The notes under the pieces are model-generated. The model was not told the origin of the DNA. It searched no databases and saw only the letters and a program-made list of their open reading frames with translations. Shown in pieces: positions 23,801 to 34,371 of a stretch of DNA of 64,000 nt. Within the stretch, counting starts at the first letter, position 1, and each line of letters opens with the position of its first letter. Position numbers and translations under genes: made by a program. Source of the DNA: Bretschneidera sinensis (taxonomy: Eukaryota > Streptophyta > Magnoliopsida > Brassicales > Akaniaceae); NCBI GenBank assembly GCA_023935145.1, contig CM043702.1, positions 62,749,001 through 62,813,000 on the forward strand, given 5' to 3'.

Positions 23801-24754
23801 TTTCTAGGAGGAATATGGTGCCCCTCAACCCCATTCTGATTGTTGAGATTTTTGGTGTGTTGGGCATTGATTTTATGGGACCTTTCCCAAACTCCTTTGG
23901 CTATATGTACTTTCTAGTTGCTGTGGACTATCTATCCAAATGGGTGGAAGCAGTTGCATGCAAGACCAATGACCATAGAGTTGTGGTCCAATTTTTGAAG
24001 AGCAATATCTTTGCTTGTTTTGGTACGCCTCGAGCAATTATAAGTGATGGAGGTAAGCACTTTTGCAATAGGATTTTTAAGCAGTTGATGAAGAGGTATA
24101 TCATCACACACAAAGTTGCCACCCGTATCACCCACAGACGAGTGGACAAGTGAAAATTTTCAATCACGAGATTAAGCACATTCTGGAGAAAACTGTGAAC
24201 CCTAATAGGAAGGACTGGTCTCTGCGATTGACTGATGCACTGTGGGCATATCGAGCAACATTCAAGACTCCAATTGGCATGTCTCCATACCGTATTATGT
24301 ACGGAAAAGCCTGTTACCTTCCAGTCGAATTAGAGCATAGAGCCTATTGGGCTATCAAACAGCTAAACTTTAATCTTTTAAAGGCTGGATCCCAAAGGAA
24401 CTCCAACTCAATGAATTAGAGGAGCTGCGAAATGATGCAAATGAGTGTGCACGGTCATACAAAGCACAAATGAAGAAGACTCATGACCAAAACATTTTGA
24501 GACGAGCTTTCAAGCCGGGTCAAAAATTTCTTCTTTACAACTCACGCCTGGATCTTTTCCCAGGCAAGCTCAAGTCTTGATGGACCGGCCCCTTTATTAT
24601 TCGGTCAGTTTTTCTTCATGGGGCTATCGAGATTGAGGATCCAAAGAATGGTAACACTTTCAAGGTAAATGGGCAGAGGCTAAAACCATTCTTGGAGTTG
24701 AGGAGTCCGGACATTGAGACAATATTGTTGTTTTTTACACACACTTTGTCCTAA
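20857..24754 (+). pseudogene. element H pol (protease, RT, RNase H, integrase)
   Basis: Protease block: ALLDLGASVNLLPYSVYL near 21270-21330, followed by a frameshift near 21365, then IPVILGRPFLATTNALINCR. RT 22030-22800: [53 protein letters not shown] and catalytic FMDD at 22584-22595. RNase H 22990-23340: FEIMCDASDYFVGVVLGQ. Integrase 23560-24400: the HHCC finger ([23 protein letters not shown]), [22 protein letters not shown], then FNHEIKHIL in another frame. The C-terminal part ends TLS and TAA at 24754. Stops: TAG at 22278 where Trp is expected, TAG at 22353 and TAA at 23304 where Gln is expected. Frame changes occur near 23530, 24130 and 24400. Non-functional. Confidence 0.92.
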
Positions 24755-25726
24755 TTTGTTGTTGTTTTTTTTAATGCATGCTCATGTTATTTTGAAATTT
24801 TGGTTGATCTAAACAATTTCTGTGATGTGATTCATTGGTGAGTTTAAATTTTGGAACACATGATCTGTTGATAAAGTTTTAAAATTTAGTTACTTGCTCG
24901 AGGCATTTGAGAATTCACATGTTTGATCTCGAATCTAACACGAGCACATTAGTACGCATTATGTGAGGTATGACATGTGATTTTAATGTGTACGTTTTTG
25001 TCTTAACTGAAACTGGATGACTTGTTGGATTAACACTTTGGCATATATAAAAAAATATAAAAAAAAATGATGATGAATGAAAATGGCGATCATAAATAAA
25101 CTTTCCACTGAGTAACTGGACCTCTTACCTCAGTAAGCAATGAGTGTTCACGTCAAAAGGTTGGAATTTTGTTTAATAGTATTAAGGCCAGTTTAATTTT
25201 GTAGCCTTTTTGACTCGAATTAGTAAGTCCTAAGGGGTGTCTGTACACCTAATGCCCTAAAACCATCTGGTTTGGGAGTCATTGACTCAACACTCACTAC
25301 ATGGGTCAATTAGAAAGCTTAAGGAAACTAAACATAACAGAGCCTTACAAAAAAAAAAGAAGAAAATAAAAACTATGCCAATTTCGTTCATTCTGATGGG
25401 AAATGCGGTGAATCTTGAGACATAGAGACCTTATACATTGGACTAATTTGGAAGCTTCATTTTTATTTGCTAATTCACTTTACACTGAGTCAGACTTATC
25501 ATGCATTAGCCTTCCTTTTGTAAATAATTAGATTTTAACATTTTTGTTCATTACGAAGATGGGTTTATCTTTTTAAGCTTGCTCATGAATCATTATCATG
25601 GTGGTGTGTGCTCCTAAAATCTTTGGATACCATGAGTTATGAACTTATCTTTATATTCTTTGTTTTTCATTTAGTTTTTAGTTTCGTATTGCTATGGGAC
25701 TAGCAATATGTAAGTTTGAAGGTATT
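24755..25726. other. element H 3' non-coding region
   Basis: About 970 bp with no open frame of note, between the end of pol and the 3' LTR. No env-like motif or clear long purine tract is visible; the bases before the LTR read GTAAGTTTGAAGGTATT. Confidence 0.6.
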
Positions 25727-27075
25727 TGATTAGTGCTAAATATTACATGTTTTAGCCCCTTAGTTTACATTTGTTGAGTTCTTAATTATGTTATTTCGTG
25801 CTATTTTATCTATTTTCTGTGTTTTCTGTGTTTTTATAGGTTTTGGAATAAAATGAAGCAATGTGGAAACTTCAGGGCTTAAAGAGTAAAGCTGAGGATG
25901 CCTAGTGCGATTGAGCGTACAGGACGTGCAATCGATCGCACCTGCGATCGTGCGCACATGGCATGAGATCAATCGCACCTGCGCTCGAGCGCACCAGACT
26001 TGCGATCGATCGTAAGTGACTCGCACATCCCACATTGGAAAGGAAACATTTGATACTGCATATATATTACAGTGCACTGTGATGCGCTCGAGTGCAACAG
26101 GGCTGTGATCGATCACAATTGACTCACACATCCCACATCAGATAGGAAGCACTCACAGCGCGCCTGACACATTGCATCGCACCATGCTGCGATCGATCGC
26201 ACCAGACTTGCGATCGATCGCAAAGAGGCAGTATCTCACATCGAATTTACAACTCATTTTACTCCGAGAATTCCCTTATATAAACACTATCCCACCTCAT
26301 TATTCAGTGTGCAGTCTGGTGGATTTCTACTAGCATTCTAGTTGATCTCCTAAAGGCTTTCGCTACCACCGGGGGAAGTGCTGCCCAACAGCGTGTGGAA
26401 TTTCTCCCAATGTACAGTCAATTTTAATTCTTTTCAAGTTTTTAATGCTTAGCACTTTTTATTGTGAAATTTAGTTTCATGATAATGGGTGGCTAAAATC
26501 TTCAGCTAAGGTTGAAGATGAAGCCTCGCCATTGTTTAGCATTATATTTTCAGATAAGTTTATACAATTCTAATATGTTTAGTTTAAATGTTCTATTTCA
26601 ATTGTTTGAGTAAATTCTTACGATTGATAGTTTTTAATTGTTCTATTGGATATTCTGCGTGTTTCATCCGATGGATACATCGAATCCTTTTTGATTAAAT
26701 TGGATTTCCTTTGTGATTTGTTAAAAGCGGATACATTGGATGCTTTTGGTTTAATTGGGATATTCGTTGTTTTTTGTTGGATTCGTGGAATGTTATATAG
26801 ATTATTTTTATATAGAACATGAAGATATATGCTTTACATTGGTTGGGTGGATTCTGAAACCTTAGTGTTTTCATCATTAGTTATTAAATCAATTTAGTTT
26901 AGTTTATATTTGTTTTGCAAAAATATAATTCACAATTCGGAACTAAGTTAAAATAAGGTTAATTTAGATAAAAAGCTATTTTCACAACGCATTCCCTATG
27001 GATTCGACCTCGCACTTGCACAACACTATATTGCAAACGATTCGTGTGCTTGCGAGTAATTTAAAACTCACAACA
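25727..27075 (+). repeat. element H 3' LTR
   Basis: TGATTAGTGCTAAATATTAC to CTCACAACA, 1349 bp, nearly identical to the 5' copy. It carries the palindrome array at 25900-26225 and a TATATAAA box at 26277-26284. Confidence 0.95.
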
Positions 27076-27080
27076 AAACC

Positions 27081-27720
27081 CAAGTTCTTGAAGAACCAAG
27101 AAGAGAAGAAAGAAAGTGATAGAACTATTACAAAAGCACTCTATCCACAATCTATACTACTTTTCTCTTTATAACCAGCCTTTCTTTTGATATCTATTCT
27201 AGTGCCTCACTTGTGTTTTGTGCCTTTGCACTCTCACACTTCCACTTTAACTCTCTTGTATGATGATCACTTGTATGTCACAATTATGTTGAGATTGAAG
27301 CTAGGTGATCCTTTATATAGTGCACCAACTTCATGACCATTCTTAAAGGTCAATATCCACCCTTAGATCTTGAGGACTAATCATCCATAGCCCTTCATCA
27401 ATCCTTAGTGATCTTGTGCGTTTTGAACATGCATCCATGCACTTAACAAAGGCTGAACCAATGTGCATCAGTGTGCCTTCAGGCTGCGGCCTGAAACAGG
27501 GGGTGCTGTGGCCTGGAACAGGGCTGAACAACTTCCTCTTTTCACCTTTCTTGGCACCGTGGCCTGGGGGAGTCTGAACCGCGGCGCACACTAGTTCTAG
27601 GAGCTCCTCCATGCTAGGAGCCACGGCCTGGAAAGAGCTGGGCTGTGGCCTGACCTGGTGTGCACTCCTTTAACATGATGAACTTCATTCTCCCTTTTAA
27701 ACCTTAGACAAACTCCAACA
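27081..27720 (-). repeat. copia A 5' LTR, distal piece
   Basis: Continues the LTR interrupted at 17772 and matches 12572-13211 closely, including the TATA block near 27312-27321 and the GC-rich palindromes (27475-27655). It ends CTCCAACA and is followed by the TAATT target duplication. Confidence 0.93.
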
Positions 27721-27725
27721 TAATT

Positions 27726-28345
27726 CAAATTAAAATTAAAAGAAGTTTTAAATAATTGGATGAGATCCAATTGTTACGACCTATTGCCAGCACAATACTG
27801 AACCCCAATAAGGCAATTACAAGAATAAGAAAAACTAATATGCTAAGAAAAAAATTCATAATAATTAATTAAACCAGGGGTTTAATTTTAATTTTAGAAA
27901 TTCTTAAACTCTTAGGAGTAAGGGTTCTACATAAAGGTTTTATTTGATAAAAACACTAACGCAATTGTTGTGAGACTAAAAATTAGAATTTTTCTCTCTT
28001 TATCTTTCTCTAAGAAAAAGGCTAAAACCCTAAAGCTAGCCCTCTGATACGAATTCAGCCAACCTTATATTCTTTCTCAAGTGGTGTTCGACATTCCGAA
28101 GAAGAATATCCTCGTTCTTGATTGCTCATGTGGATACACTAAAAGGTCGGACGCTTGAACGGCTCGTGAATCCGTTTCCAAAGGAACAACAAAAATCTCC
28201 ATCAAAGGTATAAATATTTGATCTTGTATGGACAAATTAATTTGATTCATCATTCTAATAGATTCATAGAGATTTTTTTTGGGATTTAAGTTTATACGTA
28301 TAAAAATTTAAATTTCTACTACGTATTCTATGCTTGTAGACTTAT
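27726..28345 (+). mobile_element. copia LTR J, third piece
   Basis: Begins CAAATTAAAATTAAAAG, the continuation of the segment cut at 12344. Further on, AAGTGGTGTTCGACATTCCG, GGCTCGTGAATCCG and ATCAAAGGTATAAATA resemble the R/U5 part of plant copia LTRs in plus orientation. The right end is not certain: the sequence passes into the oppositely oriented LTR at about 28340 through TTTATACGTATAAA, which is itself a palindrome. No primer site or coding region follows. Confidence 0.5.
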
Positions 28346-29554
28346 ATAAACTATTTTTAGTGTTAGGGTTATGTATAATTAAATATTAATTGCAAACTAA
28401 ACCTCAACAGTTATTTCTTAATTACACATTGTCACTTTTGTGTGTGATCACTTAGGTTCAAAATAATTTAGTTGTAGATCATAACCGTTATGTAATCGCA
28501 CTTAGAGCTCTTTCCAATTAATTAGAACTCCTTTTAATTTATTTTGAATCAAAACTCCTTTTGATTATCTCTTTTGTAAGAATTAGTTAATTGTCTATTA
28601 AATTAATTCTTAGGGTTTCTACAATCATGGGTGACATTTAGCAACATATCATTACTACTCAGACAGTGTGAATATAGTTGTGAAACCTTGAACCTTTCCT
28701 TTATTAGTTACTGTGAAATTCAATCATTCCATCATGTAATATCTCGATTGAGCTAATTTGGGTATGAAATTACTGTCAAACTTTTAGAATTAATTCTATG
28801 TGTCTAGATCTCAAGAATATAATTCTAATGGTGAAATTAAAAACTCCTTTCTAATTCTTACTCTGCCTTGGTCAAGGAACTTCCCAAATTATATCTTAGT
28901 AAATCACATAGGATATTCTCTCTTTTTACATAGGAGTGATAAATCCCTTATTAGATAGTCACATACCTCCATATTAGACCCATTATACCTAATTACTACT
29001 AATTAATGATCCATGAATAGAACCATATTAAATACCATCAAAGTGTAATAAGTCGAATCCAAGATAACCTTGGTGCCTCAAGTCTAAGGATCACATGCAC
29101 CATTGTAATATAAGAACTACCTATTAACAGACAAGTAGAACTCTATGTAGTTGAATATGCCTCAAGTCATATTCAATGAACTCATTCTCCAATGAACACC
29201 CACATACTTGTTTCAGTGTTTATCACACAAGTGACATTAAGATTAGTCACCCTCCCAATTGAGCAAACATAGTATGCATCATTCTTCTTGGATTACTGAT
29301 GTCCAATTAGTATTCTATGACTAAGAACATTTAAGAATAAGGCTTTCAAGAAGATTGGATCTCATAATTATGATCTCATCATAATCCTCTCTCCATTGCT
29401 CTTACTTTAGACTTAACCATGATAATGTATTTAAACAAATATTTACGATAAATAAAACTTGCCATTAAATATGATAACTATTTGAATAAGATTATTTAAC
29501 AAATAACACCCTTAAACATCAAATGTCATTGACTTGTAGGGTATACTATTAAGA
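28346..29554 (-). repeat. 3' LTR of copia C/D (truncated)
   Basis: On the minus strand it starts TCTTAATAGTATACCCTACA just after the purine tract GTGGGAGAA (29563-29555) that follows the pol remnant. It shares blocks with LTR J in the same relative order. Its far end is lost or merged with LTR J near 28340. Confidence 0.6.
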
Positions 29555-29649
29555 TTCTCCCACTTGAACTAAATTTAAATGCTCATGTATCTCATACCCA
29601 TCTTCTCAAGATGACAATCAAAGTGTTGTTGTGTCAATGCCTTAGTTAG

Positions 29650-32043
29650 TGGATTTGTTGTATTCTCTGCTCTGCAACCTTTTGTATGCTCTCATCTCCT
29701 CTTACATGATCTCTCTAATCAAGTGAAAGTGTCGCTCAATGTGCTTGGATTTTTGATAAGATCTTGTTTCATTGGTTTGAGGTATCACCCCATTGTTGTC
29801 ACAGTACAGAGGTTTAGGGAGTTCAATGCTAGGAACACTCTAAGCTTGATGATGAACTTCTTCATCCAGACTTCCTCCTTTGTAGCTTTAGACACAACAA
29901 TGTATTCAACTTTAGAGGTAAAATCTGTAGTTATATATTGCTTATAACTACTTCTGCTCACTGCTTCACCATTATAATTGAACACAATTCTAGAAGGGAA
30001 TTTTCTATCGTTCACATCAAGCTGGAAGTCTAAATCAGTATACCCTTCCAATTTTAAGTCACTTCCTCTATATGTGATGAACAAATCTTTAGTCATTCTT
30101 AAGTACTTAAGAATGATCTTCACATCATCCCAGTGTTTTAAACCTGGATTAGACTGATATCTGCTAGTAACACTTATAGCATGAATAATATCAGGTCTAG
30201 TACATAACATAGCATACATGAGACTTCCTTTCACCAAAGCAAACGGGATCTAACTCATGTTCTCTCTCTGTTCATGTATCTTTTGAGACATCTATTAAGA
30301 GAGCTATACTCCATGTTGAAAAGGTAACAATCAACTCTTAGAGTTTTCCAAGTTGAACCTCTTCAACATTTTATCTATGTATATAGATTGAGACAAGCCA
30401 AGTATCCTTCTAAATCTACCCCTATAGATCTTTATTTCCAAAATATAGGATTTTTCTCCTAAATCTTTCATGGATAAGTTTCTTGAAAGCTATACTTTGA
30501 CTGATTGTAATGTATCTATATCATTCCCAATGAGCAATATTTCATCAACGTACGATATCAAAAATGTAATTGGGCTTCCACTAGTCTTTTTATATTCACG
30601 GTTCATCCAATTTTTTTAGAAAACCGAATGTTTTGATTTCCTCATCAAACCGGATGTTCCAGCTTCAGAATGATTGCTTTAATCCATAAATTAATCTTTC
30701 CAGCTTGCACACTTTGTGGTCAATACCACGGACGAAAAACCCTCTGATTGTTTCATGTATATATCTTCCTCTTTGTTGTCAGTGAGAAAGATGGTTTTAA
30801 CATCTATTTTTCATATCTTATAATCGTAGTGTGCAACTATTGCGAGCAAGATCCTAGTGGACTTAAGATAGCTACAGGAGAAAAGGTTACATCAAAGTTA
30901 ACTCCTTCTTTTTGCTTATAACCTTTTGCTACTAGCCTTGGATTAAAGGTCTCTTTTCATTGACATAATCTTTCCTTTTTAGACCTATTTTCAACCAATA
31001 GGTATAATACCTTTAGGAGGGTTAACAAAGGTCCAAACTTGGTTAGAATACGTGGATTACATTTCAGATTTCATGGCTTTAAGCCATTTTCCTGAATTGA
31101 TGTCTGATATTGCTTTCTTGTAGCTCATAAGATTCTTATTCCTAATAAGATGTACCTCTACGTCACCCTCAATGATATACCTATATCTCTTTTATGGTCT
31201 CGGTATCCTACCTAATCTACGAGGCAGTTTTGTGATAAGAGACTCTGCTACAATAGGCTCTCCAAGTTGAATATTGTTGATTTGTGGTTCTTGAGACACT
31301 TTTTACTCTCACTGCTCTCTTCTAGTACAAACTTTTTCTACAAAAATATAGCAAATTTATAGACAAACATGTTTTACTCATTTAAAAGATAAAAGCATTA
31401 TCCTAAACTTTCTTTGGGATAACAAAAGATCTACATTTATCAGACCTTGCTTCTAACGTTTCTGAAACCAATCTCTTGACATATGCAGGACAACCCTAGA
31501 TCTTAACATGCTTAAGTCTAGGTTTTCTACCATTCTATATCTCATATAGTGTCTTAAGTACAGATTTAGAAGAAACTCTATTTAACATATATGCGGTAGT
31601 TTCTAAGGCATAGCTCTAGAATAATATTGGAAGATTAGTGTAATTGATCATCGAGAACACTATATACAATAAAGTATGATTTCTCCTTTCAGACACACCA
31701 TTTAAATGTGGTGTTCTCGGAGGAGTCCCCTATAAGAGAATCCCATTCTCTTTGAGATGATCTAAGAAGTCATTTATCAAGTATTCACCTTCTCGATCAA
31801 ATTGAAGAACTTTGATACTTTTGCAAATTTGTTTTTCTACTTCATATCTAAACTCTTTGAACTTTTCAAATGATTTGGATTTGTACTTCATAAGATACAC
31901 ATACCTAACCTTGAAAGGTCACCAATAAAGGTAATGAAGTAAGAATAACCACCCCTAGAAATTTTGCTTAATGTTTCACAAATATTTGTATGGATTAGTC
32001 CTAATATGTCAACAAGTCTTTCTTTATGTCCACTAAATGGAGT
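29650..32043 (-). pseudogene. copia C/D pol, 3' half (integrase to RNase H)
   Basis: Minus-strand order: KTPFSGHKERLVDILGLIHT and GGYSYFITFIGDLSR (integrase, 32040-31920); YKKTSGSPITFLISYVDE with the RT motif YVDD changed to YVDE at 30541-30552; MKDLGEKSYILEIKIYRGR; IGLSQSIYIDKMLKRFNL-like; SLMYAMLCTRPDIIHAISVT (30230-30170); RNase H block LEGYTDLDFQLDVNDRK with EAVSRSSYKQY. There are many stops and frame changes between 31900 and 30240. This lineage differs from A/B/F (YILxIKIYRGR, RYQSNPG wording). Its 5' half is at 44654-46062. Confidence 0.85.
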
Positions 32044-32079
32044 CTTAGGTGGCTTTTGTTTTTCGCAAGTGTTAAGTGT

Positions 32080-32320
32080 TGAATACTAAATGAGTATCTG
32101 AGTAGTGCTGAACCAATAAGAGGTAGCGTTTGAATACTGAATGGTTAAGTGTTTAGATTCTTTGATAACTGAACTTATTGAAATATCTGAATATGTATAT
32201 TTTCTCTTTTCAACTCTCTTAACTATTAAGAGCATGACTGTATGTTTTAAATGAGAATCAGTTGCTGATCTGAACAAAGTTTGCATGTTTCATCACAAAA
32301 ATATTCTCAATTGTTTTTTT
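32080..32320. repeat. hAT-like subterminal repeat, copy 1
   Basis: The stretch from TTTGATAACTGAACTTATTG to TTGCATGTTTCATCACAAAA recurs at 41485-41630 in the same orientation. Upstream it carries short repeats of the form TGAATACTGAATGGTTAAG. Confidence 0.75.
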
Positions 32321-33304
32321 TAACGGATTGAGCCATAATTCCATTTTTTAAATAACTAATTTAAATATAAAAGTAGATTGGGTTAACAATAAATACATAT
32401 TACTAACTTAATGCTTAAATAGTCAATAAAATTAAATAAAAATTAAAAACAAATTCATATATATAGAAGTAAAATTTCGCTACGTTGGAAAAGAAATTAT
32501 CCCCTTTTTTATTGAGTCGTTATGTCTTTAGTTCTCTTCTTGGTTATCCTTTCAAACAAACAAAAAGTATGAGAAAGAGATTGCTTATATGGTGTAAAGA
32601 AAATATGATTGATTGAAAATTGTTTTTTCTAAAAACTATCATATAACTATAGTTATCGAATTAAACACGTTTTCATCAGAAAAACACGGATTCCCATAAT
32701 GCATATAGTACTATGAAGTTAGCAAATTGCTTTCTATCCTTTATTCATGTGCTTAAAAGCCATCATGTACAACTAAGAGCTATTACTTGGACTTACTAGT
32801 TCAACATTTAGTTTTACCAAATAGTGACCAAAATTATAATCCATAATCTGAGACAAGAAAATGGTGAGAAAAAACATAACATGAGATAAAAGGATTTCTT
32901 AACATAACTGAATGACTAAACAAGCAATTAGAAGAGTTTATAATGCATTTGTTTCCCATATGACCCTTTGCTTTCTTCCAATCTATGAGCTGTTCGAGCC
33001 ATTATGTTTCTCACCTTCGAAATTTGGAAACAATCTAAACTTTTGGACAACTTGGTAGAAGAATTGACTACAAGCTGGTCGATCATTTGCATGTTGTTCT
33101 CATCCTTACTGATTTAGTAGAAGGACTTATCACAAGATTCAAAGATATATCAACAGTATAAGGCATCAAATGACAACAATACTGAGAGCAAAGAGAACTA
33201 CCAAACAAACTAATGTTTAGATAGGTACAGTAGGCACTCCAGATTGTGCAAACTTCTCTTATGCAAGTCACATATATGGCAAGATTAAAAAGAAATGAAA
33301 GATA
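32320..33304. other. interior of the hAT-like insertion, left part
   Basis: AT-rich. On the minus strand, about 33105-32925 is an open stretch of about 60 codons (ENNMQMIDQLVVNSSTKLSK then FQISKVRNIMARTAHRLEES) with an internal GTGAG. It could be an exon remnant of an unidentified gene. I do not recognise a family. The rest shows nothing. Confidence 0.3.
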
Positions 33305-34198
33305 TGTTGGCATTTGTCTTAGCATTAAACGGTTGCAAGGAAGGAGGAAAAAATCCGCATCAATGCACACCAGTGTGCACCGTGGCCCAACTCATTCAAG
33401 GGTGCGGCACCCAGCAAGGAGAAGTGCTGGAGGAGGTGTGCACCACAGCTCAGCCTCTACCAGGCTGCGGCACCTAGAATGCTTGCACTTGTGGAGGAGT
33501 TTCAACACACTCCAGGCCGCGGCTTGCCTTGTTCTAGGCCACGGCCTGAAGGCACACTAATGCCATTTTGTTCAGCCTTTTGAAAGGTACGTGGAGCATG
33601 TCCAAAACACACAGCTTCACTTAGGATTGATGGAGGGCTAAGGTTGATTGGTCATCAAGATCTAAGGGTGGATATTGATCCTCAAGATTGGTCAAGAAGT
33701 TGGTGCACTATATAAAGGGTCACCTAGCTTCAATCTAAAACATATCTAAAACATATAACACATTGTGACATACAAGTGATCATCATACAAGAGAGTTAAA
33801 GTGCAAGTGTGAGAGAGCAAAGACACAAAACACAGAGAGGCACTAGAATAGATCTCAAAAGAAAGGCTCATTATAAAGAGAGAAGTAGTACAGATTGTGG
33901 GTAGAGTGCTTTTGTAATAGTTCTATCACTTTCTTTCTTCTCTTCTTGTTCTTCAAGAACCTATGAGTTCTTGGAAGGGTGTTGCTGATTGTAAAGAACT
34001 CCATGGATAAGATAGTGTAGAGAGCTCAGAGGAGCTCTCGGGGACGTAGGCATATTGCCAAACCTCGTCAACAAATTGATTGTGTTCTTTTCTTTCTTGC
34101 TTTAATTGGTTGCTGTCTCTTTTCTTTATACAAGTCACTCTAGACTTGGGTGTTTGGAAGATCACTTCCTGAGCATCATCTAAGGTGGTTTCCCAACA
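33305..34198 (+). repeat. copia B 5' LTR
   Basis: Contains the GC-rich palindrome array (33375-33560, e.g. CACGGCCTG, CAGGCCGCGGCTTG-like) upstream of TATATAAAG at 33709-33717, then the R/U5 with the conserved GGTGTTTGGAAGATCAC block. Confidence 0.93.
33709..33717 (+). promoter_or_regulatory. TATA box of copia B 5' LTR
   Basis: GTGCACTATATAAAGGGTC, same block as in the other LTRs of the family. Confidence 0.75.
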
Positions 34199-34199
34199 G

Positions 34200-34254
34200 T
34201 GGTATCAGAGCTTGCACAGCTGGGTATCGGAGCAAGAACATAAGGTATCAGAGC
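34200..34254 (+). other. copia B primer binding site with two extra copies
   Basis: TGGTATCAGAGC at 34200-34211, one base after the LTR, is the primer site for initiator Met tRNA. GGTATCGGAGC (34223-34233) and GGTATCAGAGC (34244-34254) repeat it at about 21-bp spacing. Confidence 0.88.
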
Positions 34255-34371
34255 AAGACTCCAAGAATCAAAGGACAAACTTCTTGGGTGATTCAAGAAC
34301 AGAGTAAAGATAAAGATCAGATCGTGTTCTTGAGGGTGATTCAAGAACAGTGTTGAGATCAATCTTCGATC

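Larger units (their letters stand above)
17773..27075 (+). mobile_element. Ty3/gypsy element H (Athila-like), 9.3 kb
   Basis: Two long LTRs (1341 and 1349 bp) beginning TGAT and ending ACAACA flank a gag-pol region. The insertion site is duplicated (AAACT at 17768-17772, AAACC at 27076-27080; one mismatch). Removing H restores the copia A LTR. The Asp-tRNA-type primer site, the gag wording and a long 3' non-coding part resemble Athila-group elements. The env-like frame found in some Athila members is not seen. Confidence 0.93.
12350..27720 (-). mobile_element. Ty1/copia element A (Tnt1/Tork-like), with nested element H
   Basis: A complete minus-strand copia element flanked by the 5-bp duplication TAATT (12345-12349 and 27721-27725). 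The left (3') LTR is 862 bp. The right (5') LTR, once element H is removed, is 222 + 640 = 862 bp, an exact length match. LTR ends are TGTTGG and CCAACA/CCTAACA. Order on the minus strand: 5' LTR, Met-tRNA primer site, gag, protease, integrase, reverse transcriptase, RNase H, purine-rich tract, 3' LTR. It lies inside copia LTR J. Confidence 0.93.

Noticed and set aside
24755..25726. possible env-like gene of an Athila element
   Set aside because: No open frame or membrane segment is visible between pol and the 3' LTR of element H.
28620..29500. tRNA or rRNA genes in the non-coding LTR sequence
   Set aside because: No cloverleaf boxes or rRNA core sequences were found by eye; the sequence aligns in blocks with LTR J.
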